Source of the DNA: Bacteroidales bacterium
Lineage (GTDB): Bacteria; Bacteroidota; Bacteroidia; Bacteroidales; UBA932
Assembly (NCBI GenBank): GCA_017561885.1
Contig: JAFZBF010000012.1
Location: forward strand, 23,161 to 87,160
Length of the DNA: 64,000 nt
Reading direction: 5' to 3'
The position numbers were made by a program, and so were the translations under genes. Under the pieces are notes generated by a model that had not been told where the DNA came from, did no database searches, and saw only the letters and a program-made list of their open reading frames with translations. Shown here in pieces: positions 1 through 8,866 of the stretch. The stretch's first letter is position 1. Each line of letters begins with the position of its first letter.

Positions 1-925
1 CGATCTTCTTGATCTTGATCTTGCCGGAATCGTTCGCCGAAATGATGGAGGCTATAACCGAGCCGGTGGTCTCGCCGAACGGAAGGTCTTCTATGACAAG
101 AGTTCTCTTGTCGCGTTTCGTGATGGTGGCGCGGATGCGGACCCTGCCGCCCCGGAGGCCTCCGTTGTATTTGCTGCAGTCGGCTATGCCGCCTGTAGGA
201 AAATCCGGGTAAAGGGTGAATTCCTCTCCCTTGAACACTGCGATGCTGGCATCCAGCAGTTCGTTGAAGTTGTGGGGGAGGATTAGGATCTTGAGGCCGA
301 CGCCGATACCCTTGCTTCCTTGTGCGAGCAGCAGGGGGAACTTGACCGGCAGGGTGACAGGCTCCACGCTGGCCCTGTCATAAGTGGGCACCCACTCGGT
401 GATCTTGGGATTGTAGACCACGTCGAGGGCGAATTTGCTCAGCTTGGCCTCGATATAACGCATGGCGGCCGCGCTGTCTCCGGTGAGGATGTTGCCCCAG
501 TTTCCCTGGCCTTCTATGAGCAGCTCCTTCTGCTGCATTCCCACAAGGGCGTCGTATATGGACGCATCGCCGTGGGGGTGGAACTTCATCGTGTCTCCGA
601 CAATTCCTGCAACCTTGTGGTAACGGCCGTCTTCGTTGAGTTTCAATGCGTGAAGGATACGCCTCTGTACAGGTTTGAGACCGTCTTCGATGTAAGGAAC
701 GGCGCGGTCAAGCATGACGTAAGAGGCATAGTCGAGGAACCAGTCGCGGTACATGCCCGGGAGCTTGTACTTGTTTTCCCCGGCATTGATCACGCGGCTG
801 AACTTGCTGCCCTTGCTGTTGTCTTTGAACTCCTTCGCGGGCTCCTCGTTCACGCTCTCTTCTTCCTGCGCTGCGTTATCTTCGCTTCCCTCTATCTCTT
901 CGATCTCTTCTATCTCTTCACTCAT
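1..925 (-). CDS. parC: Topoisomerase IV subunit A (ParC), N-terminal part, runs off window start
   Basis: Reading the minus strand from the ATG at 925 gives a DNA gyrase/topoisomerase IV A-subunit breakage-rejoining domain that is still open at position 1, so the C-terminal part lies outside the window. Seen: an acidic N-terminal extension of about 45 residues rich in Glu, then LDYASYVMLDRAVP, DGLKPVQRR, FHPHGDAS, and AAMRYIEAKL, in which Tyr157 is the expected DNA-linking tyrosine. The DYASYV form and the following LPVKFPLLLAQG match Bacteroidetes ParC rather than GyrA. Family knowledge: with ParE it decatenates daughter chromosomes and relaxes supercoils. era follows upstream on the same strand 12 bp away, so they may be cotranscribed. 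GyrA is the alternative name, considered less likely. Confidence 0.88.
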   Translation of the reverse strand, partial: MSEEIEEIEEIEGSEDNAAQEEESVNEEPAKEFKDNSKGSKFSRVINAGENKYKLPGMYRDWFLDYASYVMLDRAVPYIEDGLKPVQRRILHALKLNEDGRYHKVAGIVGDTMKFHPHGDASIYDALVGMQQKELLIEGQGNWGNILTGDSAAAMRYIEAKLSKFALDVVYNPKITEWVPTYDRASVEPVTLPVKFPLLLAQGSKGIGVGLKILILPHNFNELLDASIAVFKGEEFTLYPDFPTGGIADCSKYNGGLRGGRVRIRATITKRDKRTLVIEDLPFGETTGSVIASIISANDSGKIKIKKI

Positions 926-937
926 CGTTCAGAACGG

Positions 938-1837
938 TTAATCTTGTATATAGCCGAACCTTCTTAGCATCTGCCTGTCTTCTCTCCAGTTGCGTTCGAC
1001 CTTGACAAATATCTGCAAAAATACCTTTTTTTCAAAAAAAGCCTCCATATCGACGCGGGCCTGGGTGGCGACTTTTTTCAGTGCGGCTCCCTTGTTGCCG
1101 ATGACAATGCCTTTCTGGGAATCGCGCATCACGTTGATTACGGCTCTTATGTCGTATCTTTCTTCACCTTCCTTGAATTCCTCGATAACCACTTCCGTGC
1201 AATAGGGGATCTCCTTGGAATAGTTCAGGAAAATTTTCTCGCGGATAATCTCGGCGGCGAAGAAACGCAGGCTCTTGTCCGTGAACGCATCTTTGTCGTA
1301 CCACGGCGGGCTGACGGGGAGGAGCTCCTTGATCCGCTCGAATATCGAGTCAAGGTTGAATCGTTCCAGCGCGCTGGCGGCGAATATCTCTGCCTTCGGC
1401 ACTTCTGCATGCCATCTTTCGGCAAGTTGGCGGACCTGGTCCTGGGTGCTTTTGTCTATCTTGTTGATCACGATGATCACAGGGCAGGCGACCTGGTTGA
1501 GTTTCTCGACGTATTCCCGGTTCTTGTCGGCTTTTTCTATGACGTCAGTCACATAGATGATGACATCGGCGTCGCCGATGGCGGTGTCGACGAAATTCAT
1601 CATGCTTTCCTGAAGTTTGTAGGCAGGTTTCAGGATGCCGGGAGTGTCGCTGTAGACTATCTGGAAATCGTCGCCGTTGACGATACCCATGATGCGGTGG
1701 CGTGTGGTCTGGGCTTTCGCAGTCACGATCGAAAGCTTCTCGCCGACGAGGGCGTTCATCAGAGTGGACTTGCCTACGTTGGGGTTGCCGATGATATTGA
1801 CGAACCCCGATCTGTGATTCCTAGGCACTTCCATCAT
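938..1837 (-). CDS. era: GTPase Era
   Basis: Era is a GTP-binding protein that binds the 3' end of 16S rRNA and helps assemble the 30S subunit. The 299-residue length is normal for the family. Seen: P-loop GNPNVGKST at residues 17-25, switch region TTRHRI, DTPG at about residue 64, NKID at about 125, and a C-terminal KH RNA-binding domain with GNKGAALKKV followed by the typical end VERNWREDRQMLRRFGY. The start could be either of two consecutive ATGs (1837 or 1834). The gene overlaps the end of the upstream pseudouridine synthase gene by 4 bp, indicating translational coupling and a shared transcript; both products act on ribosomal RNA. Confidence 0.95.
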   Translation of the reverse strand: MMEVPRNHRSGFVNIIGNPNVGKSTLMNALVGEKLSIVTAKAQTTRHRIMGIVNGDDFQIVYSDTPGILKPAYKLQESMMNFVDTAIGDADVIIYVTDVIEKADKNREYVEKLNQVACPVIIVINKIDKSTQDQVRQLAERWHAEVPKAEIFAASALERFNLDSIFERIKELLPVSPPWYDKDAFTDKSLRFFAAEIIREKIFLNYSKEIPYCTEVVIEEFKEGEERYDIRAVINVMRDSQKGIVIGNKGAALKKVATQARVDMEAFFEKKVFLQIFVKVERNWREDRQMLRRFGYIQD

Positions 1838-2751
1838 TCGAACGCACCCATCATCAGGTGATTGATCTCTTCATCTGTGAGGAAACGCCACTGGCCGCGG
1901 CGCAGGTTCTTCTTGGTAAGGCCTGCGAAGAAAACCATGTCAAGTTTCTTGACCTTGTATCCCAGATGTTCGAAGATGCGGCGTACGATCCGGTTGCGGC
2001 CCGAGTGGATCTCGATACCCACCTCGCTCTGCATCCCGTTCACATAGGAGAGGGCGTCAGCTGCGATAGGCCCGTCTTCCAGGGTTATGCCATCGAGAAT
2101 GGCGTCGAAATCGGCCTTCTTGAGATTCTTGTCCAGAGTTACATAATAAATCTTGCGAACGTGATATGAAGGGTGCGTGAGCTTCTCGGCCAGATTTCCG
2201 TCGTTGGTGAACATCAGCACTCCGGTGGTGGCCTTGTCGAGGCGGCCTACAGGAAATACACGTTCCTTGCAGAGCTCATTCGAGATAAGTTCCATGACGG
2301 TCTTCTCGGCGTGAGGGTCGCTGGTCGTGGTGACGAAGTTTTTGGGCTTGTTCATCACAATATAGACCTTCTTTTCGCCTTTCAGCCTCTCTCCGCTGAA
2401 GCGGATGTCGTCTGTCGGACTTACCTTTGTGCCGAGTTCGGTGACAATCTTGCCGTTGACTGTCACGAGGCCTGCCTCGATGAATTTGTCAGCCTCGCGG
2501 CGTGAGCATACTCCTGAATTGGCGACAAACTTGTTCAGACGCACCAGACCGTCGTCTTCTTCACTGGCAGCTTTGGCCGGAGTGTTCCTCTTCTTGTGTT
2601 GCTTGTCAGAGAAGTATCTGCCGCTTCCCGACGATCTTCTTTCATAGTTCTTGCCGCTGCCGGCCTGACGGCCTTTAGAGTTGTTCGAACGGGCAGCAGT
2701 CTTCGGGCCTGCCGGACGCGGGGTGTTGCGTTTTCTTGATGTGTTCTGCAT
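1834..2751 (-). CDS. Ribosomal RNA pseudouridine synthase, RluB/RsuA type
   Basis: This enzyme isomerises a uridine in rRNA to pseudouridine. Seen: a basic, low-complexity N-terminal extension of about 65 residues (Arg/Lys/Gly/Ser rich), an S4 RNA-binding domain beginning VRLNKFVANSGVCSRREAD, then the RsuA-family catalytic region with GRLDKATTGVLMFTNDG, where the Asp is the expected catalytic residue, and RRIFEHLGY near the end. A longer frame opens at 2778, but a Bacteroidetes -7 element (TAAATTTG, minus strand, 2776-2783) covers that codon, so I choose the ATG at 2751 (305 aa). The basic tail is common in Bacteroidetes homologues. Substrate position (23S versus 16S) cannot be told from sequence alone; RluB is the closest guess. 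Confidence 0.88.
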   Translation of the reverse strand: MQNTSRKRNTPRPAGPKTAARSNNSKGRQAGSGKNYERRSSGSGRYFSDKQHKKRNTPAKAASEEDDGLVRLNKFVANSGVCSRREADKFIEAGLVTVNGKIVTELGTKVSPTDDIRFSGERLKGEKKVYIVMNKPKNFVTTTSDPHAEKTVMELISNELCKERVFPVGRLDKATTGVLMFTNDGNLAEKLTHPSYHVRKIYYVTLDKNLKKADFDAILDGITLEDGPIAADALSYVNGMQSEVGIEIHSGRNRIVRRIFEHLGYKVKKLDMVFFAGLTKKNLRRGQWRFLTDEEINHLMMGAFE

Positions 2752-2775
2752 AGTATTGGCGTTATTATGCCGCTG

Positions 2776-2783
2776 CAAATTTA
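2776..2783 (-). promoter_or_regulatory. -7 element for the pseudouridine synthase-era transcript
   Basis: The minus strand reads TAAATTTG, a perfect match to the Bacteroidetes -7 consensus TAnnTTTG. No clear TTTG is seen 19 bp upstream. Transcription would start near 2770, giving a leader of about 20 nt to the ATG at 2751. Confidence 0.5.
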
Positions 2784-2798
2784 GCGGATTATTTGAAA

Positions 2799-3602
2799 TC
2801 AGAGGTATGCGGCCATTTCATCTGCAAGCGCCTTGGCCGCAGTTCCGGCTGCCTTTGCGAAGTCTTCTCCCTGTCCGGCATAGATGATGCCGCGTGAAGA
2901 GTTTATCAGCAGGCCGCAGTGGCTGTTCATACCATATCTTACCACTTCGCTGACAGTGCCTCCCTGGGCTCCGACTCCGGGCACGAGGAAGAAATTGTCG
3001 GGACATATCTCGCGGATGGCCTTGAACATTTCGGGACGTGTGGCGCCGACCACGAACATAGTGTTGTCCACGGTGCCCCACTGCAGGGCCTTGCTCATCA
3101 CCTTTGCGTACAGCGGCTCCTCTCCGTCGAACTCGAAATCCTGAGCGGATTCATTGGAAGTCGCCGCCAGTATGATGGCCCATTTCCCTTTGTATTCGAG
3201 GAAAGGCTTGATGCTGTCCTGGCCCATATATGGCGAGAGGGTGACGGCGTCGAAGTCCAGCGTCTCGAAGAAGGCTCTGGCGTACATCCGGGCCGTGTTG
3301 CCGATGTCGCAGCGTTTTGCATCCAGGATGACGAACAGTTCGGGATGGTGCTTGCGGATGTATGAGACGGTCATTTCCAACTCGTTCCATCCCTGGGCTC
3401 CGAACACTTCATAGAAGGCGCTGTTGGGCTTGTATGCTACGGCATACTTCGCCGTAGCGTCGATGATCGCCTTGTTGAATTCGAAGACAGGATGCTCCGT
3501 ACGTTTGATGTGCTCGGGCATCCGGGATATCTCCGGATCCAGCCCGATGCACAGGAAACTTTTCTTTGCCAGGATGTTCTCGTAGAGTTGCTGATATGTC
3601 AT
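2799..3602 (-). CDS. pyrF: Orotidine 5'-phosphate decarboxylase
   Basis: PyrF decarboxylates OMP to UMP, the last step of de novo pyrimidine synthesis, in the cytoplasm. The 267-residue length and motifs fit the longer subfamily of OMP decarboxylases. Seen: FLCIGLDPE near the N-terminus, YKPNSAFYE, the catalytic core VILDAKRCDIGNTA (the D-K-x-x-D array), the substrate-binding loop LSPYMG, and the phosphate-binding end VPGVGAQGGTV. It stands upstream of the rlu-era genes on the same strand with 47 bp between, but those have their own -7 element. Another pyrimidine gene, dihydroorotase, is at the far end of this window. Confidence 0.96.
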   Translation of the reverse strand: MTYQQLYENILAKKSFLCIGLDPEISRMPEHIKRTEHPVFEFNKAIIDATAKYAVAYKPNSAFYEVFGAQGWNELEMTVSYIRKHHPELFVILDAKRCDIGNTARMYARAFFETLDFDAVTLSPYMGQDSIKPFLEYKGKWAIILAATSNESAQDFEFDGEEPLYAKVMSKALQWGTVDNTMFVVGATRPEMFKAIREICPDNFFLVPGVGAQGGTVSEVVRYGMNSHCGLLINSSRGIIYAGQGEDFAKAAGTAAKALADEMAAYL

Positions 3603-3640
3603 GACCGTCGGCTGAAATAGTATTTTTTGACTGAATTATA

Positions 3641-3669
3641 CAAAGATAACCAAATTTTTACTACTTTTA
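3641..3669. promoter_or_regulatory. Divergent promoter region between pyrF and tig
   Basis: On the minus strand TATCTTTG (3641-3648) is a consensus -7 element for pyrF, about 40 bp before its ATG. On the plus strand TACTTTTA (3662-3669) matches 7 of 8 positions and could serve tig, giving a leader of about 30 nt. Neither has a clear -33 TTTG at the normal spacing, so the plus-strand call is weak. Confidence 0.4.
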
Positions 3670-3706
3670 CACCCCTTCGAAATGAATAGAAAATCAACAG
3701 AAAAAT

Positions 3707-5023
3707 ATGCAGATTAATCAAACAAACCAGGATGACCTCACATTGAAGGTGAGCATCAAAGTCGACAAAGAAGATTACGCCGAAGATATGAACAAACGCC
3801 TCAAGGATTATCGCCGCAACGCCGATATCCGTGGCTTCCGCAAGGGAATGGCTCCGATGTCGCTCATCGAGAAGATGTACGGCGGACAGGCGCTTGCAGA
3901 TGCTGTAAACACCGTAGTGTCGCAGCAGATCGGCAAATATATCGAAGACAACAAGCTCAACGTGATAGGAGAGCCCCTTCCCAGCGAGGATCAGGAGAAT
4001 ACTCCTGAGGAAGGCGATTCATTCACCTTCAACTTCGACCTTGGAGTCGCTCCCGAGGTCACCGTGGATGTTACTTCAGAAGATACCATCCCTTACTATA
4101 CCGTAACCGTAAGCGCCAAGGCAGTCAGCGACTACAAGGACAACCTGCTGAAGCAGTACGGCAATATGGAAAGCGGTGATGCCGCCGGTGCCGACGATTT
4201 CATCGTAGTTGATTTCAAGCAGGGCGAGACTGAAGTCAAGGATGCATACGTATCCCTTCGCAGCATATCTGAAGAGGCCAAGAGCATCTTCCTGGGCATC
4301 AGGAAGGACGAAGTGAAGGAACTTGATGTCAACGAGGTGTTCCCCAATGATTCGGACCGCGCCGCAATGCTCCATATGACCAGGGAAGAACTGAAAGATA
4401 TGGATCCCAAATGGCAGATGACCGTCAAGGATGTCAAGACCTTCGTTGCGGCCAAGCCGACACCCGAGACTTTCGAGAAGATTTTCGGAAAGGATGTGGT
4501 GAAGGACGAAGCTGCTTTCGACGCCAAGGTCAAGGAACTGCTCAAGAATGAATATGCACGCGAAAGCGACTACCGGTTCTCGGCAGACGTCCGTGACTAT
4601 CTTCTGAAGAAAGCTGACATCAAGCTTCCGGAAGCGTTCCTCAAGAGATGGCTCATCCGTGTAAACGAGGGCAAATTCACCGCAGAGGACATTGAGAAGG
4701 AATTTGATGCCTTCACAAAGGATTTCCGCTGGCAGATGATCTGCAACCACCTTATGAAAGCCCACGAGATGCAGGTTACCAAGGAAGACCTTGACAAGGA
4801 AGCCCGCGCTCTGGCTGCATACCAGTTCGCCATGTACGGAATGAACGACGTCCCCGACGACCAGCTCGCTGGTTTTGCAGACCGCCTGCTCGGCGATGAC
4901 GACCAGGCCCGCCGTCTCTACGACAAAGTGGAGGCCGACAAGGTTGTCGCCTATGTCAAGGAGACCGTAACCCTCGAAAAGAAGAAATCGACCGTCGAAA
5001 AGATGCGTCAGCAGACCAAGTAA
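3707..5023 (+). CDS. tig: Trigger factor chaperone
   Basis: Trigger factor binds the ribosome exit tunnel and shields nascent chains. Seen in the 438-residue product: an N-terminal ribosome-binding domain with the signature GFRKGMAP at about residue 44, a middle region in the position of the peptidyl-prolyl isomerase domain that is too divergent for me to recognise FKBP active-site residues, and a long helical C-terminal substrate-binding domain. The divergent middle domain is usual in Bacteroidetes trigger factors, and PPIase activity should not be assumed. It is first in a tig-clpP-clpX cluster, only 12 bp ahead of clpP, linking folding of new chains to degradation. Confidence 0.93.
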   Translation: MQINQTNQDDLTLKVSIKVDKEDYAEDMNKRLKDYRRNADIRGFRKGMAPMSLIEKMYGGQALADAVNTVVSQQIGKYIEDNKLNVIGEPLPSEDQENTPEEGDSFTFNFDLGVAPEVTVDVTSEDTIPYYTVTVSAKAVSDYKDNLLKQYGNMESGDAAGADDFIVVDFKQGETEVKDAYVSLRSISEEAKSIFLGIRKDEVKELDVNEVFPNDSDRAAMLHMTREELKDMDPKWQMTVKDVKTFVAAKPTPETFEKIFGKDVVKDEAAFDAKVKELLKNEYARESDYRFSADVRDYLLKKADIKLPEAFLKRWLIRVNEGKFTAEDIEKEFDAFTKDFRWQMICNHLMKAHEMQVTKEDLDKEARALAAYQFAMYGMNDVPDDQLAGFADRLLGDDDQARRLYDKVEADKVVAYVKETVTLEKKKSTVEKMRQQTK

Positions 5024-5035
5024 TCCAGCCAGACT

Positions 5036-5716
5036 ATGAACGAATTCGTAAAATATGCTGTCAAGCACCGTGGCATCAGCTCGATGGCGCTTCACAGGTA
5101 CAACTCTGCAGTCGACAGTTACATCAACCCTATGATCATCGAAGAGCGCCAGCTCAACGTTGCCCAGATGGATGTGTTCTCACGTTTGATGATGGACCGT
5201 ATCATCTTCCTCGGATGCCCGATCACCGACGAGGTGGCCAATATCATCCAGGCGCAGCTGCTCTTCCTCGACAGCAATGGCTATGATTCCGACATTTCTC
5301 TGTACATCAACTCCCCCGGAGGTTCGGTATACGACGGACTCGGCATCTATGACACGATGCAGACCATCAATTCAGACATACATACCATCTGCACCGGAAT
5401 GGCTGCGTCGATGGCATCCGTGCTGCTTGCCGCCGGCACAGCAGGAAAACGTTCGGCCCTGACTCACTCGAGGGTTATGATCCACCAGCCCCTCGGAGGT
5501 GCTGAAGGCCAGGCATCGGACATCGAAATCACTGCACGCGAGATCCTCAAGCTCAAGCACGAGCTCTATCAGATACTAAGCGACCATACCGGCAAGGACA
5601 TAGACATTATCCGCCGTGATGCCGACCGCGATTTCTGGATGACTTCGCAGGAAGCTCTCGAATATGGAATGATAGACCAGATCGTGAAAAAGTCCGAGAA
5701 GAATGGCAAAAAATAA
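5036..5716 (+). CDS. clpP: ATP-dependent Clp protease proteolytic subunit
   Basis: ClpP forms the tetradecameric serine-protease chamber fed by ClpX. The 226-residue product shows YINSPGGSV, the nucleophile Ser125 in GMAASMAS, His150 in SRVMIHQP, and the later Asp in the conserved DRDFWM region. The N-terminus carries about 25 residues before the processed core, consistent with a removable propeptide. Its 3' end overlaps clpX by 14 bp, so the two are very probably translated from one message and made together. Length and motifs are ordinary; nothing is missing. Confidence 0.97.
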   Translation: MNEFVKYAVKHRGISSMALHRYNSAVDSYINPMIIEERQLNVAQMDVFSRLMMDRIIFLGCPITDEVANIIQAQLLFLDSNGYDSDISLYINSPGGSVYDGLGIYDTMQTINSDIHTICTGMAASMASVLLAAGTAGKRSALTHSRVMIHQPLGGAEGQASDIEITAREILKLKHELYQILSDHTGKDIDIIRRDADRDFWMTSQEALEYGMIDQIVKKSEKNGKK

Positions 5717-6968
5717 AATCGAAGTCCCGCGCTGCGCATTCTGCGGAAGAAGCGAGAACGAAGTTCCCCTGATGATGTACGGCGAGCAGGCCTGCATCTG
5801 CTCCGACTGTGCCGAAATGGCGTTCACCAAGGCAAGGGAACTGCTGCATCCCCAGAGCAGCATAAAGTCTGCCGGCAAGGTGAACGGTGATTTCTCACTG
5901 CGCAAGCCGCACGAGATTTACGATTTCCTTAGCCAGTATGTAGTAGGACAGGATTCTGCAAAGAAGACCCTGGCCGTAGCTGTATATAACCACTATAAAA
6001 GGGTTGAAAATGCCGAAGCGGGCACCGGAGACCTCTTCGAGAAGTCCAATATCCTTATGGTCGGCCCTACCGGCACCGGCAAGACCCTGCTCGCCCGTAC
6101 CATCGCGAAGATGCTTAACGTGCCTTTCGCAATCGTTGATGCAACCATACTGACCGAGGCCGGATATGTGGGAGAAGACGTCGAGAGCATTCTCACGCGT
6201 CTGCTCCAGGATGCTGACTATGATGTCAAGAAGGCCGAGAAGGGTATTGTATTCATCGACGAAATCGACAAGATAGCTCGCAAGGGCGACAACCCTTCGA
6301 TTACCAGGGACGTATCCGGCGAAGGCGTGCAGCAGGCCCTGCTTAAGATCATCGAAGGAAGCGTGGTGAACGTGCCTCCGCAGGGCGGCCGCAAGCACCC
6401 CGAGCAGCAGATGATCGCCGTTGATACCAACAATATCCTGTTCATCTGCGGAGGCGCCTTCGAAGGCATAGAGCGCAATATCGCCAACCGTCTGAACACC
6501 CAGGTGGTGGGTTACGACGCAGGCGGTATCCGCACACGTATCGACCGTGACAATCTTATCCAGTACATCGCTCCGCAGGATCTCCGTTCATACGGACTGA
6601 TTCCCGAGATAATCGGCCGCCTTCCCGTGCTCACGCATCTCAATCCGCTTGACCGCAGGACTTTGAGAGCCATCCTCACCGAGCCCAAGAATTCACTTGT
6701 CAACCAGTACAAGGAAATCTTCCGCCTCGACGGCATCAAGCTCATCATCAAGCCGGACGTGCTGGAGTACATCGTCGACACAGCCATCGAGTTCAAGCTA
6801 GGTGCGCGCGGTCTGCGTTCGATCTGCGAAATCATCATGCTTGACGCAATGTACGACGCGCCGACCAGCAACCGCAAGACCTTTACGATCGATCTCGATT
6901 ATGCCAAGTCCAAGGTACAAAAATCGGGAGCGGTCCTCGTGAAAGATACCACTCCCGTTCTGGATTGA
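5703..6968 (+). CDS. clpX: ATP-dependent Clp protease ATP-binding subunit ClpX
   Basis: ClpX is the AAA+ unfoldase that selects substrates and threads them into ClpP. Seen in 421 residues: an N-terminal four-cysteine zinc-binding domain (CAFC and CSDC), Walker A GPTGTGKT, Walker [11 protein letters not shown], the pore-loop GYVGEDVE, sensor regions, and the C-terminal small domain with [11 protein letters not shown]. Start overlaps clpP by 14 bp. It converges on rho, whose stop lies only 14 bp beyond its own stop, and no terminator hairpin was seen in that short gap. Confidence 0.97.
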   Translation: MAKNKIEVPRCAFCGRSENEVPLMMYGEQACICSDCAEMAFTKARELLHPQSSIKSAGKVNGDFSLRKPHEIYDFLSQYVVGQDSAKKTLAVAVYNHYKRVENAEAGTGDLFEKSNILMVGPTGTGKTLLARTIAKMLNVPFAIVDATILTEAGYVGEDVESILTRLLQDADYDVKKAEKGIVFIDEIDKIARKGDNPSITRDVSGEGVQQALLKIIEGSVVNVPPQGGRKHPEQQMIAVDTNNILFICGGAFEGIERNIANRLNTQVVGYDAGGIRTRIDRDNLIQYIAPQDLRSYGLIPEIIGRLPVLTHLNPLDRRTLRAILTEPKNSLVNQYKEIFRLDGIKLIIKPDVLEYIVDTAIEFKLGARGLRSICEIIMLDAMYDAPTSNRKTFTIDLDYAKSKVQKSGAVLVKDTTPVLD

Positions 6969-6982
6969 CCTCAAAGGCCGTC

Positions 6983-8749
6983 TTAGTTCAGGATATCTCC
7001 GTTCATCGAAATCAGGAACTCCTGGTTGTTGGCTGTCCTTTGCAGCCTGCTCTTCATAAATTCCATGGCTTCTACAGAATTCATGTCTGAGAGATAGTTG
7101 CGCAGTATCCAGATGCGGTTGACGTACTCCGGATCGTAAAGCAGGTCGTCGCGGCGGGTGCTGCTGAGGGTGACGTCCACTGCAGGGAAGATGCGCTTGT
7201 TGGAGAGTTTGCGGTCGAGCTGGAGTTCCAGGTTGCCGGTGCCCTTGAATTCCTCGAAGATTACGTCGTCCATCTTTGAACCGGTTTCTGTAAGCGCAGT
7301 CGCAAGAATAGTGAGCGAACCGCCGTTCTCTATGTTTCGTGCAGCTCCGAAGAAACGTTTGGGCTTCTGTAGGGCATTGGCGTCCACACCACCGGAGAGA
7401 ACCTTTCCGGATGCGGGCTGGACGGTGTTGTATGCCCTTGCCAGACGAGTGATGGAGTCGAGCAGTATGACTACGTCATGGCCGCATTCAACCAGCCTCT
7501 TGGCTTTCTCGATAACCATATTGGCTACTTTCACGTGTCTCTCGGCGGGCTCGTCGAAGGTGGATGCAATGACTTCGGCCTTCACGCTGCGCTGCATGTC
7601 GGTCACCTCCTCGGGACGTTCGTCGATGAGGAGCACTATCATGAACACTTCAGGATGGTTGTCGGCAATCGCGTTGGCTATGTCCTTGAGCAGTACGGTC
7701 TTGCCGGTCTTCGGCTGGGCTACGATCAACCCCCTCTGACCTTTGCCGATAGGGGTGAACATATCCACTACGCGTACTGAGATGTTGTCGTTGTGACCGT
7801 TGCCGGTAATGTTGAATTTCTCGTCGGGAAAGAGAGGGGTGAGAAAGTCGAAGGGCACGCGGTCACGCACTTCTTCGGGCAGCCTGCCGTTGATTCGGTC
7901 CACTCTGACCAGAGGGAAATACTTGTCGCCTTCGCGGGGAGGACGGATCTCGCCGAGGATGGTGTCACCGTTCTTGAGGGCGTAGTTCTTTATCTGCGAC
8001 TGCGATACATATATATCATCGGGGGAGTTCAGGTAATTGTAGTCTGAAGAACGCAGGAATCCGTATCCGTCAGGCATTATCTCCAGTACTCCGACAGCTT
8101 TGACGATGCCCTCGAATTCAATCCTGGGCTGCTGGGGTTTCTGCTGCTGATGTTGTTGCTGAGACTGGCTCTGCTGCTGGCTCTGCTGCTGGTTCTGCTG
8201 CTGGTTCTGTTGCTGCTGTGGCTGCTGGGGTTGCTGCTGAGGCTGAGGCTGCTCCGGAGCTTTCTGTGCGGCAACTTCTGCGTTCTGCTTCTGAGCCTTT
8301 CCTTTCTTGGGCTCTTTCTGTTCCTTGGACTCCTTAGGTTGCTTTGCCTGTTTGGGCTGCTTCGGCTGTCTTGCGGGTTTTTCGGCTTCTGCCGGTGCAG
8401 CAACTTCAGTTTTTTCTTCAGCAGGGGCGGCAGTCTTCTTCGGCCTTCCGCCTTTCTTCTTAGCGGGAGCCGGGGCTGCTTCGGCGGCATTGTCCGCTGC
8501 AGCAGGCTGTTCCTTGACCGCCGGTTCTGCGGGAGCGCTCTCTGCGACTTTCATCACAGTGGGCTTTGCTATCCTCGGACGCGGTTTCTTAGGTTTGGGA
8601 GATTCGTTGCTTTGAATTGCCTGCTCGTCAAGGATTACATAGATCAGGTCTTCCTTCTTGATGTTTTCAGGCTTTTTGATATTGAGTTCTTTTGCGATAG
8701 CGTATAAGTCTTCCTGACTTTTTGCGCTCAATTCGAGAATGTCGTACAT
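6983..8749 (-). CDS. rho: Transcription termination factor Rho with glutamine-rich insertion
   Basis: Rho is the hexameric RNA helicase that ends transcription. The 588-residue product is far longer than the roughly 420 residues of E. coli Rho. Seen: an N-terminal Rho-N domain (about 1-45), then about 160 residues of low complexity (Ala/Pro/Lys rich, then a run dominated by Gln at about residues 165-205), then the RNA-binding domain starting near [20 protein letters not shown], and the ATPase domain with Walker [22 protein letters not shown] and the Q-loop/R-loop region [10 protein letters not shown]. Known: Bacteroidetes Rho proteins carry such disordered insertions, which in B. thetaiotaomicron have been linked to condensate formation. 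It has a near-ideal promoter and a leader of about 60 nt. Confidence 0.97.
   Translation of the reverse strand: MYDILELSAKSQEDLYAIAKELNIKKPENIKKEDLIYVILDEQAIQSNESPKPKKPRPRIAKPTVMKVAESAPAEPAVKEQPAAADNAAEAAPAPAKKKGGRPKKTAAPAEEKTEVAAPAEAEKPARQPKQPKQAKQPKESKEQKEPKKGKAQKQNAEVAAQKAPEQPQPQQQPQQPQQQQNQQQNQQQSQQQSQSQQQHQQQKPQQPRIEFEGIVKAVGVLEIMPDGYGFLRSSDYNYLNSPDDIYVSQSQIKNYALKNGDTILGEIRPPREGDKYFPLVRVDRINGRLPEEVRDRVPFDFLTPLFPDEKFNITGNGHNDNISVRVVDMFTPIGKGQRGLIVAQPKTGKTVLLKDIANAIADNHPEVFMIVLLIDERPEEVTDMQRSVKAEVIASTFDEPAERHVKVANMVIEKAKRLVECGHDVVILLDSITRLARAYNTVQPASGKVLSGGVDANALQKPKRFFGAARNIENGGSLTILATALTETGSKMDDVIFEEFKGTGNLELQLDRKLSNKRIFPAVDVTLSSTRRDDLLYDPEYVNRIWILRNYLSDMNSVEAMEFMKSRLQRTANNQEFLISMNGDILN
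8144..8262 (-). repeat. CTG/CAG-type repeat coding the Rho glutamine tract
   Basis: On the plus strand this stretch is dominated by ctg, ttg and ggtt triplets (CAG/CAA on the coding strand), encoding polyglutamine broken by Asn, Ser and Pro. Such simple repeats may change length by slippage while keeping frame. Confidence 0.8.
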
Positions 8750-8817
8750 TAAATAATATTAGGTGATTGGTAAGGAGAGAATGCCCGAAACAGCATACTC
8801 CTTCGTGGAATTCAATG

Positions 8818-8848
8818 CAAATATAGCATTAAAATCGGATATGGCAAA
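8818..8848 (-). promoter_or_regulatory. rho promoter (-33 TTTG, 19 bp, -7 TATATTTG)
   Basis: Minus strand TTTG at 8845-8848 and TATATTTG at 8818-8825 are separated by exactly 19 bp, the ideal Bacteroidetes arrangement. The predicted start is near 8812, leaving a leader of about 62 nt before the rho ATG at 8749. Confidence 0.75.
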
Positions 8849-8866
8849 TTTGAATCCCGAGGATTC

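Noticed and set aside
4076..5095. A 339-codon minus-strand open frame opposite tig
   Set aside because: Antisense to a clear trigger factor gene and with hydrophobic low-similarity sequence expected from reversed codons.
8144..8262. Possible CRISPR-like repetitive DNA
   Set aside because: The repeats are in-frame CAG/CAA triplets within rho, with no spacer-repeat periodicity.
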